This document shows positions 28,740 to 38,737 of a stretch of DNA of 64,000 nucleotides, in pieces. Position 1 is the stretch's first letter. The number at the start of each line of letters is the position of its first letter. Made by a program: the position numbers and the translations under genes. The notes below the pieces were generated by a model. It did no database searches. It worked only from the letters and a program-made list of their open reading frames with translations, and was not told the DNA's origin. The stretch comes from Onthophagus taurus (taxonomy: Eukaryota > Arthropoda > Insecta > Coleoptera > Scarabaeidae), in the NCBI RefSeq assembly GCF_036711975.1, contig NC_091976.1, positions 4,526,001-4,590,000 of the forward strand. The letters run 5' to 3'.

Positions 28740-29843
28740 ATGTTTGGAGGTGGTGTTGGTGGTATTATCAGTATCGATAAATTCGGACGTACGTTGCACG
28801 CATCTTCATGGGGTAGAATAATTGATGAAGCCGGAACGTCTCAGCGGGGGGTTGGATTACCGTTAACCTCATCTGGGGATTATGATATGCAGGGACGTAA
28901 ACTTAGTAATGTACAAAGTCCATCGTTAGAAAACGATTGCGTTATAAAAGCATATGTAGATGAGATGTTTAAGACAAACGATACGGAGTATAAACGTATG
29001 TTCGATTCAATAAGTAGGACAATGCGAGCCAATAGGAATCTTCATTATACTTTAAAATCGGTGGTTGAGGATTTGCGAGATAAATCCAGACAAGTTACGT
29101 CGGTGATTGAAACCCTACGTGATGAAATTGATGCCAGCAAGAAATATATTGATCTTCAAGTTTCCGGAAATTTAAAGCCTTCAATCGAAGCGATCGAAGA
29201 TCAGATTTTAAATTTAAAATCGGGTGTTGAAGATTTGCGAATTAAATCCGAACAAGTTACGCCGGAGATTCAAACCCTACGTGATGAATTTGATGCCAGA
29301 AAGAAATATATCGATCTGCAAGTTTCCGGAAATTTAAAACCTTCAATCGAAGCGATCGAGGATCAGATTTTAAATTTAAAATCGCACTGGGTATCCGATA
29401 TTAAAAATCTGCATGCTAAAATTGATGTTGGCGATGTGAAAATTACCGAAATTTCCAACGAATTAACTGATACGGCGGCAAAGTTCACAGATGTTATTAA
29501 TCGAAATTACTCGGACGTCTCTGGTGATTTAACTCAACTTTCCGATCGTTTAACAAAGTTGGGGGACGCAATTAAAACGGAATTCACTAATTTATTAAAT
29601 CAAGTAAAGCTTAACAAATCGAATATCGAAGATGTATCGAATTTATTAGACCCATCTAAGACCGGACAGATCGCATCGCTAATTAAAACGGTAAACACCG
29701 ATATACCTTTGAATCTAAATCGCATTAGAAATCGTCTATCGGTGATTGATACGCTCATATCGAATATACGACAGTCGATCGGTGCGCAAAAGTCGCGAGT
29801 GACCTCATGGATTCCGCTATATTTTCCCGACTTGATATATTAG
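28740..29843 (+). CDS. Coiled-coil fibre-like protein, Polinton A
   Basis: 367 aa. The glycine-rich start MFGGGVGGIISIDKFGRT is followed by GDYDMQGRKLSNVQSPS, which resembles trimeric tail-fibre headers. A long coiled coil follows. It contains two tandem copies of a 70-72-residue unit (IETLRDEIDASKKYIDLQVS ... IEAIEDQILNLKS); the copy in B has only one. It ends in TSWIPLYFPDLIY. A fibre or spike role is inferred from shape. The frame is intact. Confidence 0.6.
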   Translation: MFGGGVGGIISIDKFGRTLHASSWGRIIDEAGTSQRGVGLPLTSSGDYDMQGRKLSNVQSPSLENDCVIKAYVDEMFKTNDTEYKRMFDSISRTMRANRNLHYTLKSVVEDLRDKSRQVTSVIETLRDEIDASKKYIDLQVSGNLKPSIEAIEDQILNLKSGVEDLRIKSEQVTPEIQTLRDEFDARKKYIDLQVSGNLKPSIEAIEDQILNLKSHWVSDIKNLHAKIDVGDVKITEISNELTDTAAKFTDVINRNYSDVSGDLTQLSDRLTKLGDAIKTEFTNLLNQVKLNKSNIEDVSNLLDPSKTGQIASLIKTVNTDIPLNLNRIRNRLSVIDTLISNIRQSIGAQKSRVTSWIPLYFPDLIY

Positions 29844-29877
29844 AGAAAAAGGTTGGTCTCAAACCTTAATTGTCACA

Positions 29878-30816
29878 ATGGAGAAGGTGTCAGATGCGAA
29901 ACGTGTCATTGTGGAGGAGCTCCATCGCCCCGCTAGACGTATTTTCGCTAGACGGAGAACCATCCTGAAGGGGATCGATGATCTATGGCAGGCGGATCTA
30001 ATTGAAATGATTGAGTTTGCCAGATTGAATTCCGGATATAAATATATATTAGTGGTTATAGACTGTTTCTCCAAGTTTCTTTGGACGCGTCCGTTAAAAA
30101 GTAAAAATTCTACGGACGTCACCGCAGCGCTACGCTCAATTCTCACAGACGTCGGTCGCGCGCCTCGAAATCTACAAACCGATCAGGGCAAAGAGTTCTA
30201 CAACAGTCAATTTAAACGGTTGATGTCGGATTTTAAAATTAATCATTTTTCATCGTATAGCGTTATGAAAGCGTCGATGGCTGAACGTGTAATTCGAACC
30301 GTTAAACAAAGAATCTACAAGTTCTTCAGTCTATATGGAAATCATAAATGGGCGCACCTATTGGTGGATATAACATCTCGATATAACAGTACGAAACATT
30401 CGACTACGAAAATGAAACCGTCTGAAATAAATTCGAAATCGGTAGAGAATAAACTTCTCGATACAGTGTACAATCATATTAAAATTGCCGGCAGAGGAAA
30501 GTTTAGAGTTGGAGACGCTGTTCGTATCAGTAAATATAAACATGTGTTTGATAAAGGATATCTGCCCAACTGGACCGCCGAATTGTTTAAAATCGTTAAA
30601 GTGAATATCACAAATCCAATTTCGTATTTATTGGAGGATGTGCGTGGTCAGCCGATTAAAGGCGCTTTTTACGAATTCGAACTTCAAAAGACCGCTCAAC
30701 CCAACGTTTACCTCGTTGAAAAGGTGTTGAAGAGGAAGAAGGATAAGTTGTACGTAAAATGGTTAGGATTCGATTCATCCCATAATTCTTGGATATCAAA
30801 TAAAGATATATCATAA
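29878..30816 (+). CDS. Retrovirus-type integrase with chromodomain, Polinton A
   Basis: 312 aa. The DDE core is visible: LWQADLIEMIEF, LQTDQGKEFYNSQF and KASMAERVIRTVKQ. An SH3-like C-terminal part follows (GRGKFRVGDAVRISKYKH), then a chromodomain (EKVLKRKKDKLYVKWLGFD, NSWISNKDI). It integrates the Polinton and normally yields 6-bp target duplications. The frame is intact. The B copy differs by about three percent at the protein level. Confidence 0.9.
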   Translation: MEKVSDAKRVIVEELHRPARRIFARRRTILKGIDDLWQADLIEMIEFARLNSGYKYILVVIDCFSKFLWTRPLKSKNSTDVTAALRSILTDVGRAPRNLQTDQGKEFYNSQFKRLMSDFKINHFSSYSVMKASMAERVIRTVKQRIYKFFSLYGNHKWAHLLVDITSRYNSTKHSTTKMKPSEINSKSVENKLLDTVYNHIKIAGRGKFRVGDAVRISKYKHVFDKGYLPNWTAELFKIVKVNITNPISYLLEDVRGQPIKGAFYEFELQKTAQPNVYLVEKVLKRKKDKLYVKWLGFDSSHNSWISNKDIS

Positions 30817-31276
30817 AAATTTTTTTCTATCGATGTGAATTATTTTTTAAAATAAAATTTACTTTTTTAAACGTCTATTTTACTCGAGTTTCTTTTTTCC
30901 TTAAGAAACCACATTTGATAAGGGTTTGCAGCATAAGAACGTTGCGCCCAAGTCGTTTCCTTAGGAAACCACACACTTGATAAGGGTATACTCTGTAAAG
31001 GGTATAAAGTCTTATGCAATACCGTTTTACCGCATTTTGGTTAATAATGTATAACCAAAGAGGTGAGCTCTAAATTGTTAAATTGTTAAAGTTTAAGTTT
31101 TGAGTTTAAAATTCAAATTTTTTCAGTTAAATTCATTGTGGAGGAGTTGGCGGGGAGGCTTCTGCCTCCCCATTTAAAAGTAAGTCTCCCTTCGGGGTTT
31201 AATTTCATTGATTTAATTGATTTGTATCTTTAATTTTAGAAGGTGCCGTTATCGATTTTTATATCGAGGCACTTGC
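30817..31276 (+). promoter_or_regulatory. Region between integrase and right TIR with palindromic repeats
   Basis: Two direct repeats of TTTCCTTARGAAACCACA plus TTGATAAGGGT lie at 30897-30933 and 30956-30989; the core TTTCCTTAAGGAAA is near-palindromic. A perfect hairpin GGGGAGGC-TTCT-GCCTCCCC lies at 31152-31171. The same layout is in B (37069-37105 on, and 37322-37341). No ORF is supported. Confidence 0.45.
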
Positions 31277-31705
31277 CGCTTCACGCCCCTCGGGCCTGGT
31301 TTATATTTTGCGGATATGGGGACGTATGTCTCCATATTATATAGACTAGAAAGTGAGTTTATTCATTTTAAATTGTTATTATATTTATATTAACTTTTAT
31401 TTTTTAATTTATTTAGATTAAAATGCCTCGACCTGAATTTAATTTGTTTTCTTTATCAAATTTCCATCCCCCATACATATATCTTTAAAGAGTTATTTAA
31501 TATTAATTCCTCAATGCGTTTGGATTATTTAAAAATATCAAACAATAATTTCTTAAATTATAAAAAAAAATTTATTTAAAAATATTATACGTAAATTATA
31601 ATAAACTAACTTATCTTTTATATTTAACTTACAAGCTTATTTTAAAAAATAATATACCTACATTATTTATACGTAAATTATAATAAACTAACTTATCTTT
31701 TATAT

Positions 31706-32099
31706 TTAACTTACAAGCTTATAACGAGCTACTTCTACCATTAAAAATTGGTATAAAACTTCGGAAACTTCTACTCTTAAACTTACTTTAAAATTTGGAC
31801 GCTTCAAGCAGAACGCGCACCACATTTTCTCGCTTTCCACTAGCTCAATGAATTCACTCTTATTTATAATTTCACGCCCCCGAATAATGGGATCAATTGT
31901 ATTTTCAAATCGATACCTCCGAATTCTGCTGATTTGTGGTTTGGGTTGAAATCCTTCTTTATATTGTAAACCACCAAAATTAAGCTCCATTTCGAACATA
32001 TCCCAACAATGGGCGCAAACAGGTCCGTGTTTAGTTTGACAGAAAAATACCCTCTTGTATACTACTCCATCCCCATTTATTTGATTGAAAATTTCATCA
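31706..32099 (-). CDS. MALINAP gene, second ORF with CxxC pairs (right TIR of A)
   Basis: Open from the acceptor-like CTTTAG at 32100. VCAHCWDMF and MWCAFCLKRP give two CxxC pairs. It is the mirror copy of 11492-11834, with somewhat different middle sequence. Confidence 0.5.
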
Positions 32100-32163
32100 C
32101 TAAAGTATTATTATTATTAACATCTCAATTATTATCTTTAAATACTATATTTTAATTTCTAAT

Positions 32164-32448
32164 TTACCTGAAAATTTCAACATTTCTAAAGATGGCGCAT
32201 TGTAACTTATGATTCAGTTTATAATTAAACACCTCCATTGTAATGCATCTAACGTCCACATCATCGGAACATTTTTTATGCGTTCCAAGCTCGAACCAAT
32301 TATCCTGGAACCACGTGTTCCATAAGTCTAACACTACTTTCCACGGCAAGTATTCTTGGAGTGATAGTATATGTAGACGATTCGATATGTTTACATTGAT
32401 TTTCGCTTGAGCCAAATCTTTCAGCGAAGGTGCGTTGATCAAAGCCAT
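32164..32448 (-). CDS. MALINAP gene, first ORF (right TIR of A)
   Basis: 94 codons, begins MALINAPSLKDLAQAK. The end coincides with a CAG|GTAAAT donor, followed by a gap of about 65 bases to the second ORF. Without the Harbinger found in the left TIR, this copy shows the short intron-like gap directly. Confidence 0.5.
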   Translation of the reverse strand: MALINAPSLKDLAQAKINVNISNRLHILSLQEYLPWKVVLDLWNTWFQDNWFELGTHKKCSDDVDVRCITMEVFNYKLNHKLQCAIFRNVEIFR

Positions 32449-32507
32449 TGTAGTATATGTTAACGTAAAACAAGTTAAATGATACTAAACTCCTTAATTT
32501 AAAACTA

Positions 32508-32819
32508 TTGTATTTAAGCGAAAAGTCGAGAATTCGTAATCTTTATCTAACCACATTAACCCCATTTAACGGTTGCGAGATTTTTATTCTAGTGATAATT
32601 ACGTTAAATTATTTTATTTATTTTAAATTAAATCTTTTTAATTTACATCAATCTAATTTGATTTACGACAGCGATAGGGATGATGCAATAATGAGGGAGC
32701 TACTCCCTTACTTCAAGGGTATTTTGCGGTTTTTATATTTTCTAATTGGTGGATTCACTGATGCGCGCGCATCTTTTTGGCTTAGGGTAATTACTATCCC
32801 TACCGTAATTTCAATGTAG
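32508..32819 (+). CDS. Hydrophobic ORF between TIR genes (right TIR of A)
   Basis: 103 codons, same start as 7201-7461. It has one predicted membrane segment and a second hydrophobic stretch near the end. Low confidence, as for the other copies. Confidence 0.25.
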   Translation: MYLSEKSRIRNLYLTTLTPFNGCEIFILVIITLNYFIYFKLNLFNLHQSNLIYDSDRDDAIMRELLPYFKGILRFLYFLIGGFTDARASFWLRVITIPTVISM

Positions 32820-32846
32820 TCCGAGGTAGCCGTTCATACTGATAAG

Positions 32847-33326
32847 ATGTCTCGTCTAAATCTTTTGGGTTCATACGTTTTCCCATTGAAACGTTCGCTT
32901 TCTTCGCTACAAATCGATCATCCTTACCCGATTGTGAGAGCTAAAAGAATCGCATCGAACAAATGGCCCTCCGTTATTGTTGAGTTGGAAGATGGTTTTG
33001 CGGTATATTTACCGTTGAGAATTGCCGAAGCTATAACTGATGAAGAGTTACGGTCCCTCGATAGGATGTCTTTAGTATATCTCGGAAAGAGGGATTTTGG
33101 GAAACAGAATCCTGCGAATTTAATCCGATTCGATCAGAAAATTTATACGATTCCTTCTCCGGTAGCGGACGTCGCTGAAAATTTGGTGGTGGCCCATACA
33201 GTTCCGGAAGTGTCCACACCCGTCAGCAGACGATATCATGGGGCAGCACGGGCCCCTCTTCGCGAACGTAACCAAGACGGTTTCTATTACAATTTAGCGA
33301 CCGATGTCGTGAACGGTACTGACTAA
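32847..33326 (+). CDS. TIR-borne 160-aa ELED-family protein (complete copy)
   Basis: 159 aa, uninterrupted, starting MSRLNLLGSYVFPLKRS. The family core is YPIVRAKRIASNKWPS, VELEDGFAVYLPLRIAE, LVYLGKRDFG. The C-terminal third (VSTPVSRRYHGAARAPLRER) is basic and looks disordered. It is the best copy for structure prediction. The function is unknown. Confidence 0.65.
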   Translation: MSRLNLLGSYVFPLKRSLSSLQIDHPYPIVRAKRIASNKWPSVIVELEDGFAVYLPLRIAEAITDEELRSLDRMSLVYLGKRDFGKQNPANLIRFDQKIYTIPSPVADVAENLVVAHTVPEVSTPVSRRYHGAARAPLRERNQDGFYYNLATDVVNGTD

Positions 33327-33677
33327 TCTTATCCGTTAATTATGTTTAATTTAAATTTAAATTTTTAATACATGTATTAACTTTAATTTTTTGTGATTTT
33401 CTCTTCCTCCTATCCTCAATCAATCAATCAATCAATCAATAATAATAAATAACCTATTTTAAGGTGAGTATTATTTCAATTCAGTCATCGCTCCGCGGGG
33501 GATTAACTTCCGCTGATAAGCATACGATCGTTGACGCCGTCTCCCATTGAGCGTTATCTGAAATTTATGTGCGACCTATTGTAGTATAGATGGCGCTTAT
33601 GTAATTTTTCTCTCTTCCCAAATATATATTATATATCGCCACCGTTTTAAATTTCAGTCGACGTTTAGAGTTACGAT
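33327..33677 (+). other. Intergenic module between the TIR genes (right TIR of A)
   Basis: Same content and order as 473-823, including the CAATCAAT microsatellite and the TATA-like run. Nothing coding is seen. Confidence 0.5.
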
Positions 33678-33985
33678 ATGTCCCAACGCGATTTGATTTT
33701 TGCGATACAAGGTTTAAATGCCTTAGGTATAAACGCGGACAAACCTAAAGTTCCCATTTCGTCGTTAGAGAAGAATAGGGTGTATCGGGTGATACGTTTC
33801 ACGCAAGATCCGGAATCGTATTAAGACCTTCTGGCAGAATTGGAGCACGTTAGGGTATATTTACCGCCCCTTTACGCTGAGCGCATTTGGAAAGATATCA
33901 TCCACGGACAAGAGCGACTCGATTCGATTAGGCTTGGATTAATCTATGAAGGATATACACCCGCTACCGAACGATTGAGATTTAA
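33678..33985 (+). pseudogene. TIR-borne 105-aa ELED-family gene, broken copy (right TIR of A)
   Basis: Near-identical to 824-1141, broken about once. The adjoining 38-aa hydrophobic ORF (33997-34113) is unchanged. Confidence 0.65.
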
Positions 33986-34113
33986 AGTGCTACACAATGG
34001 GTAAATGTTTAAATAGTTTACTATCTTTTGTCGCCGAAATTCTCTGCACTTTGATCGATGTTATCACAAGCGCTGTCTGCATATGTTTATCATTTTGGGC
34101 ATGTTTAATTTAA

Positions 34114-34507
34114 ATTTAAATTTTTAATATATGTATTAACTTTAATTTTTTGTGATTTTCTCTTCCTCCTCCTCCTCCTCCTCCTCCTCCTACCATCAAT
34201 CAGTCAATCAATCAATCAATAATAATAAATAACCTATTTTAAGGTGAGTATTATTTCAATTCAGTCATCGCTCCGCGGGGGATTAGCTTCCGCTGATAAG
34301 CATACGATCGTCGACGTCATCGCTCCGCGGGGGATTAGCCTCCGCGCTGATAAACGTATGAGCGCCGTCGTCATCTCTACTTGAACGTTATTTAAACACC
34401 TTTAACTCATTTCCTTCGGTAGCCTAGCGGGCAAGACGCCCGACTCTCAACCAGACAGCCCGGGTTCGATCCTGAGCGTTGGCAAAAAAAAAAAAAAATT
34501 TAACCGA
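34114..34507 (+). repeat. Duplicated TIR module with a tRNA-like insertion
   Basis: Repeats the CTTCCTCC / CAATCAAT / CCGCGGGGGATTAG module as at 1274-1530. The stretch between the module and the G-rich array holds the tRNA-like sequence listed separately. Confidence 0.6.
34414..34497 (+). other. tRNA-like sequence with poly-A (SINE or tRNA retrocopy)
   Basis: A TAGCCTAGCGGG segment fits the A box and GGTTCGATCC matches the B box of RNA polymerase III promoters, at tRNA-like spacing, followed by a run of about 15 A. The middle has CTCTCAA in anticodon-loop position, but the stems around it pair poorly, so a working tRNA is unlikely. It is absent from the other TIR copies, so it inserted here. 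Confidence 0.5.
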
Positions 34508-34848
34508 CTGTTAGGGCGCTAGCATGGGGTTGAAGGGGGTGATGGGGTTGAAGGGGACCAATAGGGCACTAGCATGGGGTTGAAGGGGGATGGGGGTTGA
34601 AGGGGACCAATAGGGCACTAGCATGGCGTTGAAGGGGAGAGGGGACCAATAGGGCACTAGCATGGGGTTGAAGGGGAGGTGGGGGTTGAAGGGCCAATAG
34701 GGCACTAACATGGGGTTGAAGGGGGATGGGGGTTGAAGGGCCCATTAGGGCACTCACATGGGGTTGAAGGGGCCAATAGGGCACTCACATGGGGTTGAAG
34801 GGGGTGGGGGTTGAAGGGCCAAAAGGGCACTAGCATGGGGTTGAAGAT
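34508..34848 (+). repeat. G-rich subterminal tandem array (right TIR of A)
   Basis: Longer version of the array at 1531-1735. Units carry AGGGCACTAGCATGGGG or AACATGGGG variants, and unit number differs between the Polinton ends. Confidence 0.8.
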
Positions 34849-34978
34849 GACACCGGAAGTGACAAGATACCGGAAGTGGGATGACACCGGAAGTGGGATG
34901 ACACCGGAAGTGACGTCATGGGGGATTAGGGGGATGGGGGATTGATTTCCGGTCCAGAACTCTCATTATTTATCTACT
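34849..34978 (+). promoter_or_regulatory. ETS/CRE array and right tip of Polinton A
   Basis: Four ACCGGAAGTG-type sites, then TGACGTCA at 34911-34918, then the tip ending CTCATTATTTATCTACT. The last 25 bases are the exact inverse of the left tip at 5716. Confidence 0.6.
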
Positions 34979-35054
34979 GGCCGGAAACAATTCGCATAGA
35001 AACGAGATTGCGTATATGGTGGAGGAGCTTAAAGAAATCAACGTTATCAAATAA

Positions 35055-36008
35055 ATTACTACGGACCTGTTTGGAGGTGGTGTTGGTGGTATTATCAGTA
35101 TCAATAAATTCGGCCGTACGTTGCACGCATCTTCATGGGGTAGAATAATTGATGAAGCCGGAACGTCTCAGCGGGGGGTTGGATTACCGTTAACCTCATC
35201 TGGGGATTATGATATGCAGGGACGTAAACTTAGTAATGTACAAAGTCCATCATTAGAAAACGATTGCGTTATAAAAGCATATGTAGATGAGATGTTTAAG
35301 ACAAACGATACGGAGTATAAACGTATGTTCGATTCAATAAGTAGGACAATGCGAGCCAATAGGAATCTTCATTATACTTTAAAATCGGTGGTTGAGGATT
35401 TGCGAGATAAATCCAGACAAGTTACGTCGGTGATTGAAACCCTACGTGATGAAATTGATTCCAGCAAGAAATATATTGATCTTAAAGTTTCCGGAAATTT
35501 AAAGCCTTCAATCGAAGCGATCGAGGATCAGATTTTAAATTTAAAATCGCACTGGGTGTCCGATATTAACAATCTGAATGCTAAAATTGATGTTGGCGAT
35601 GTAAAAATTACCGATATTTCCAACGAATTAGCTGATACGGCGGCAAAGTTCACAGATGTTATTAATCAAAATTACTCGGACGTCTCTGGTGATTTAACTC
35701 AACTTTCCGATCGATTAACAAAGTTGGGGGACGCGATTAAAACGGAATTCACTAATTTATTAAATCAAGTAAAGCTTAACAAATCGAATATCGAAGATGT
35801 ATCGAATTTATTAGACCCATCTAAGACCGGACAGATCGCATCGCTAATTAAAACGGTAAACACCGATATACCTTTAAATCTAAATCGCATTACAAATCGT
35901 CTATCGGTGATTGATACGCTCATATCGAATATACGACAGTCGATCGGTGCGCAAAAGTCGCGAGTGACCTCATGGATTCCGCCATATTTTCCCGACTTGA
36001 TATATTAG
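35055..36008 (+). pseudogene. Fibre-like coiled-coil gene, Polinton B
   Basis: Matches 28740-29843 but has a single copy of the 70-72-residue coiled-coil unit. Broken about once. Confidence 0.6.
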
Positions 36009-36042
36009 AGAAAAAGGTTGGTCTCAAACCTTAATTGGCACA

Positions 36043-36982
36043 ATGGAGAAGGTGTCAGATGCGAAACGTGTCATTGTGGAGGAACTCCATCGCCCCGCTA
36101 GACGTATTTTCGCTAGATGAAGAACCATCCTGAAGGGGATCGATGATCTATGGCAGGCGGATCTAATTGAAATGATTGAGTTTGCCAAATTGAATTCCGG
36201 ATATAAATATATATTAGTGGTTATAGACTGTTTCTCCAAGTTTCTTTGGACGCGTCAGTTAAAAAGTAAAAATTCTACGGACGTCACCGCAGCGCTACGC
36301 TCAATTCTCGCAGACGACGGTCGCGCGCCTCGAAATCTACAAACCGATCAGGGCAAAGAGTTCTACAACAGTCAATTTAAACGGTTGATGTCGGATTTTA
36401 AAATTAATCATTTTTCATCGTATAGCGTTATGAAAGCGTCGATGGCTGAACGTGTAATTCGAACCGTTAAACAAAGAATCTACAAGTTCTTCAGTCTATA
36501 TGGAAATCATAAATGGGTGCACCTATTGGAGGATATAACATCTCGATATAACAGTACGAAACATTCGACTACGAAAATGAAACCGTCTGAAATAAATTCG
36601 AAATCGGTAGAGAATAAACTTCTCGATACAGTGTACAATCATATTAAAATTGCCGGCAGAGGAAAGTTTAGAGTTGGAGACGCTGTTCGTATCAGTAAAT
36701 ATAAACATGTGTTTGATAAAGGATATCTGCCCAACTGGACCGCCGAATTGTTTAAAATCGTTAAAGTGAATATCACAAATCCAATTTCATATTTATTGGA
36801 GGATGTGCGTGGCCAGCCGATTAAAGGCGCTTTTTACGAATTCGAACTTCAAAGGACCGCTCAACCCAAACGTTTACCTCGTTGAAAAGGTGCTGAAAAG
36901 GAAGAAGGATAAGTTGTACGTAAAATGGTTAGGATTCGATTCATCCCATAATTCTTGGATATCAAATAAAGATATATCATAA
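36043..36982 (+). pseudogene. Integrase gene, Polinton B
   Basis: Matches the integrase of A over its whole length, including the DDE motifs LQTDQGKEFY and MAERVIRTVKQ and the chromodomain. Broken about twice. Confidence 0.8.
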
Positions 36983-37948
36983 AAATTTTTTATATCGATG
37001 TGAATTATTTTTTTAAATAAAATTTAATTTTTAAACGTCTATTTTATGGAATTTTACTCGAGTTTCTTTTTCCTTAAGAAACCACATTTGATAAGGGTTT
37101 GCAGCATAAGAACGTTGCACCCAAGTTGCTTCCTTAGGAAACCACACACTTGATAAGGGTATACTCTGTAAAGGGTATAAAGTCTTATGCAATACCGTTT
37201 TACCGCATTTTCATTTACGATGTATAATCAAAGAGGTGAGCTCTAAATTGTTAAAGTTTAGTTTAAGTTTTGAGTTTAAAATTCATATTTTTTCAGTTAA
37301 ACTAATTATCGAGGATTTGGCGGGGAGGCTCCTGCCTCCCCATTTAAAAGTAAGTCTCAATACAGAGGTTTAATTTGATTATTTTAATTTATATCTTTAA
37401 ATTTAGAGGGTGCCGTTATCAATTTTCATGTCGAGGCTGGTGCCTCGATATAAATGCCCAAGGGGCTTCACGCCCCTCGGGTCAGGATTATTTTACCGAG
37501 ATATGGGGACTTATGTCTCCATATTATATAAATTAGAGAGTGAGTTTATTCATTTTAAATTGTTATTATATTTATATTAACTTTCATTTTTTAATTTATT
37601 TAGATTAAAATGAGCTGACCTGAATTTAATTTGTTTTCTTTATCAAATCCCCATCCCCCATACATATATCTTTAAAGAGTTATTTAATATTAATTCCTCA
37701 ATGCGTTTGGATTATTTAAAAATATCAAACAATAATTTCTTAAATTATAAAAAATTATTTATTTAAAAAAGTATACCTTATTTATAATAAACTAACTTAT
37801 CTTTTATATTTAACTTACAAGCTTATTTTAAAAATAATATACCTACATTATTTAAAACTTTAAATTTAATTTGAAATTAATCTATTTCCAGTAAAACGTG
37901 CTCTTAATGATATTTTTATACACTATTACAATATCCTTTTCTATTGAT
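36983..37948 (+). other. Palindromic region and inner TIR end, Polinton B
   Basis: Holds the TTTCCTTARGAAACCACA repeats, the GGGGAGGC-TCCT-GCCTCCCC hairpin at 37322-37341 (same stem, different loop from A), an ATGTCGAGGC...GCCTCGATA hairpin near 37428 and AT-rich sequence. No ORF is supported. Confidence 0.5.
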
Positions 37949-38678
37949 TTAATAGCGAGCTACTTCTATCATTAAAAATTGGTATACAACTTCGGAACAT
38001 TCTACTCTTAAACTTACTTGAAAATTTGGTTTCTTCAAGCAGAACGCGCACCACATTTTCTCGCTTTCCAGTAGCTCAATGAATTCACTCTTATTTATAA
38101 TTTGAAACCCCCCAAGAATGGATTCACTTTTATTTACATTCGGGGGTTTCAACCCCGAATTCTGCTGTTTTGTGGTTTGAGTTGAAATCCTTCTTTATTT
38201 CGTAAAGAACCAAAATTAAGCTCCATATCGAACATATCCCAACAATGGCCGCATACAGGCCCGTGTTTAGTGTGATCGTATGAAATGCTCTTGTATACTA
38301 CTCCATCCCCATTTATTTGATTGAAAATTTCATCACTAAAGTATTATTATTAACATCTCAATTATCTTTAAAGACTATATTTCAATTTCTAATTTACCTG
38401 AAAATTTCAACATTTCTAAAGATGGCGCATTGTAACTTATGATTCAGTTTATAATTAAACACCTCCATTGTAATGCACCTCACGTCCACATCATCGGAAC
38501 ATTTTTTATGCGCCCCAAGCTCGAACCAATTATCCTGGAACCACGTGTTCCATAACTCTAGCACTAATTTCCACGGCAAGTATTCTTTGAGTGATAGTAC
38601 AGGTAGACGTTTCGATATGTTTAAATTGATTTTCGTTTGTGCCAAATCTTTCAATGAAGGTGCGTTGATCAAAGCCAT
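37949..38678 (-). CDS. MALINAP gene copy, both ORFs (right TIR of B)
   Basis: The first ORF is at 38394-38678 (starts MALINAPSLKDLAQTK, ends at a CAG|GTAAAT donor). The second lies after the acceptor-like CTTTAG at 38336 and ends at 37949 with MWCAFCLKKP. The second part looks broken about once. Confidence 0.5.
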
Positions 38679-38737
38679 TGTAGTATATGTTAACGTAAAA
38701 CAAGTTAAATGATACTAAACTCCTTAATTTAAAACTA

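Larger units (their letters stand above)
5716..34978. mobile_element. Polinton A (Polinton/Maverick), broken
   Basis: The ends match exactly for 25 bases as an inverted repeat (AGTAGATAAATAATGAG...), with the AG start typical of Polintons. Parts include PolB, integrase, adenain-like protease, packaging ATPase, candidate capsid and penton genes, a PLA2-type minor protein, a fibre-like protein and a metalloproteinase, plus long gene-bearing TIRs. Three DNA-transposon insertions sit inside it (a Harbinger carrying a piggyBac, a mariner-like element, and a second Harbinger), and the central block is rearranged. I estimate six to nine breaks in all. Many genes still have full-length frames and TIR similarity is high, so the element is young. 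The bases flanking the two tips do not match (TAGCTC against GGCCGG), so no 6-bp target duplication is seen. Confidence 0.8.
31277..34978 (+). repeat. Right terminal inverted repeat of Polinton A
   Basis: About 3.7 kb, mirroring 5716-12276 without the Harbinger/piggyBac insertion. It carries the MALINAP gene (minus strand), a hydrophobic ORF, the 160-aa gene, a broken 105-aa gene, the 38-aa ORF, the tandem array and the ETS/CRE array. Its 105-aa gene and extra module resemble Polinton 0 more than its own partner TIR. Confidence 0.75.

Noticed and set aside
34414-34497. Working tRNA gene
   Set aside because: Promoter boxes fit, but the anticodon and acceptor stems do not pair well and there is a poly-A tail.
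34511-34887. Proline-rich frames on the minus strand
   Set aside because: They are by-products of the G-rich subterminal array, repeated in every frame.
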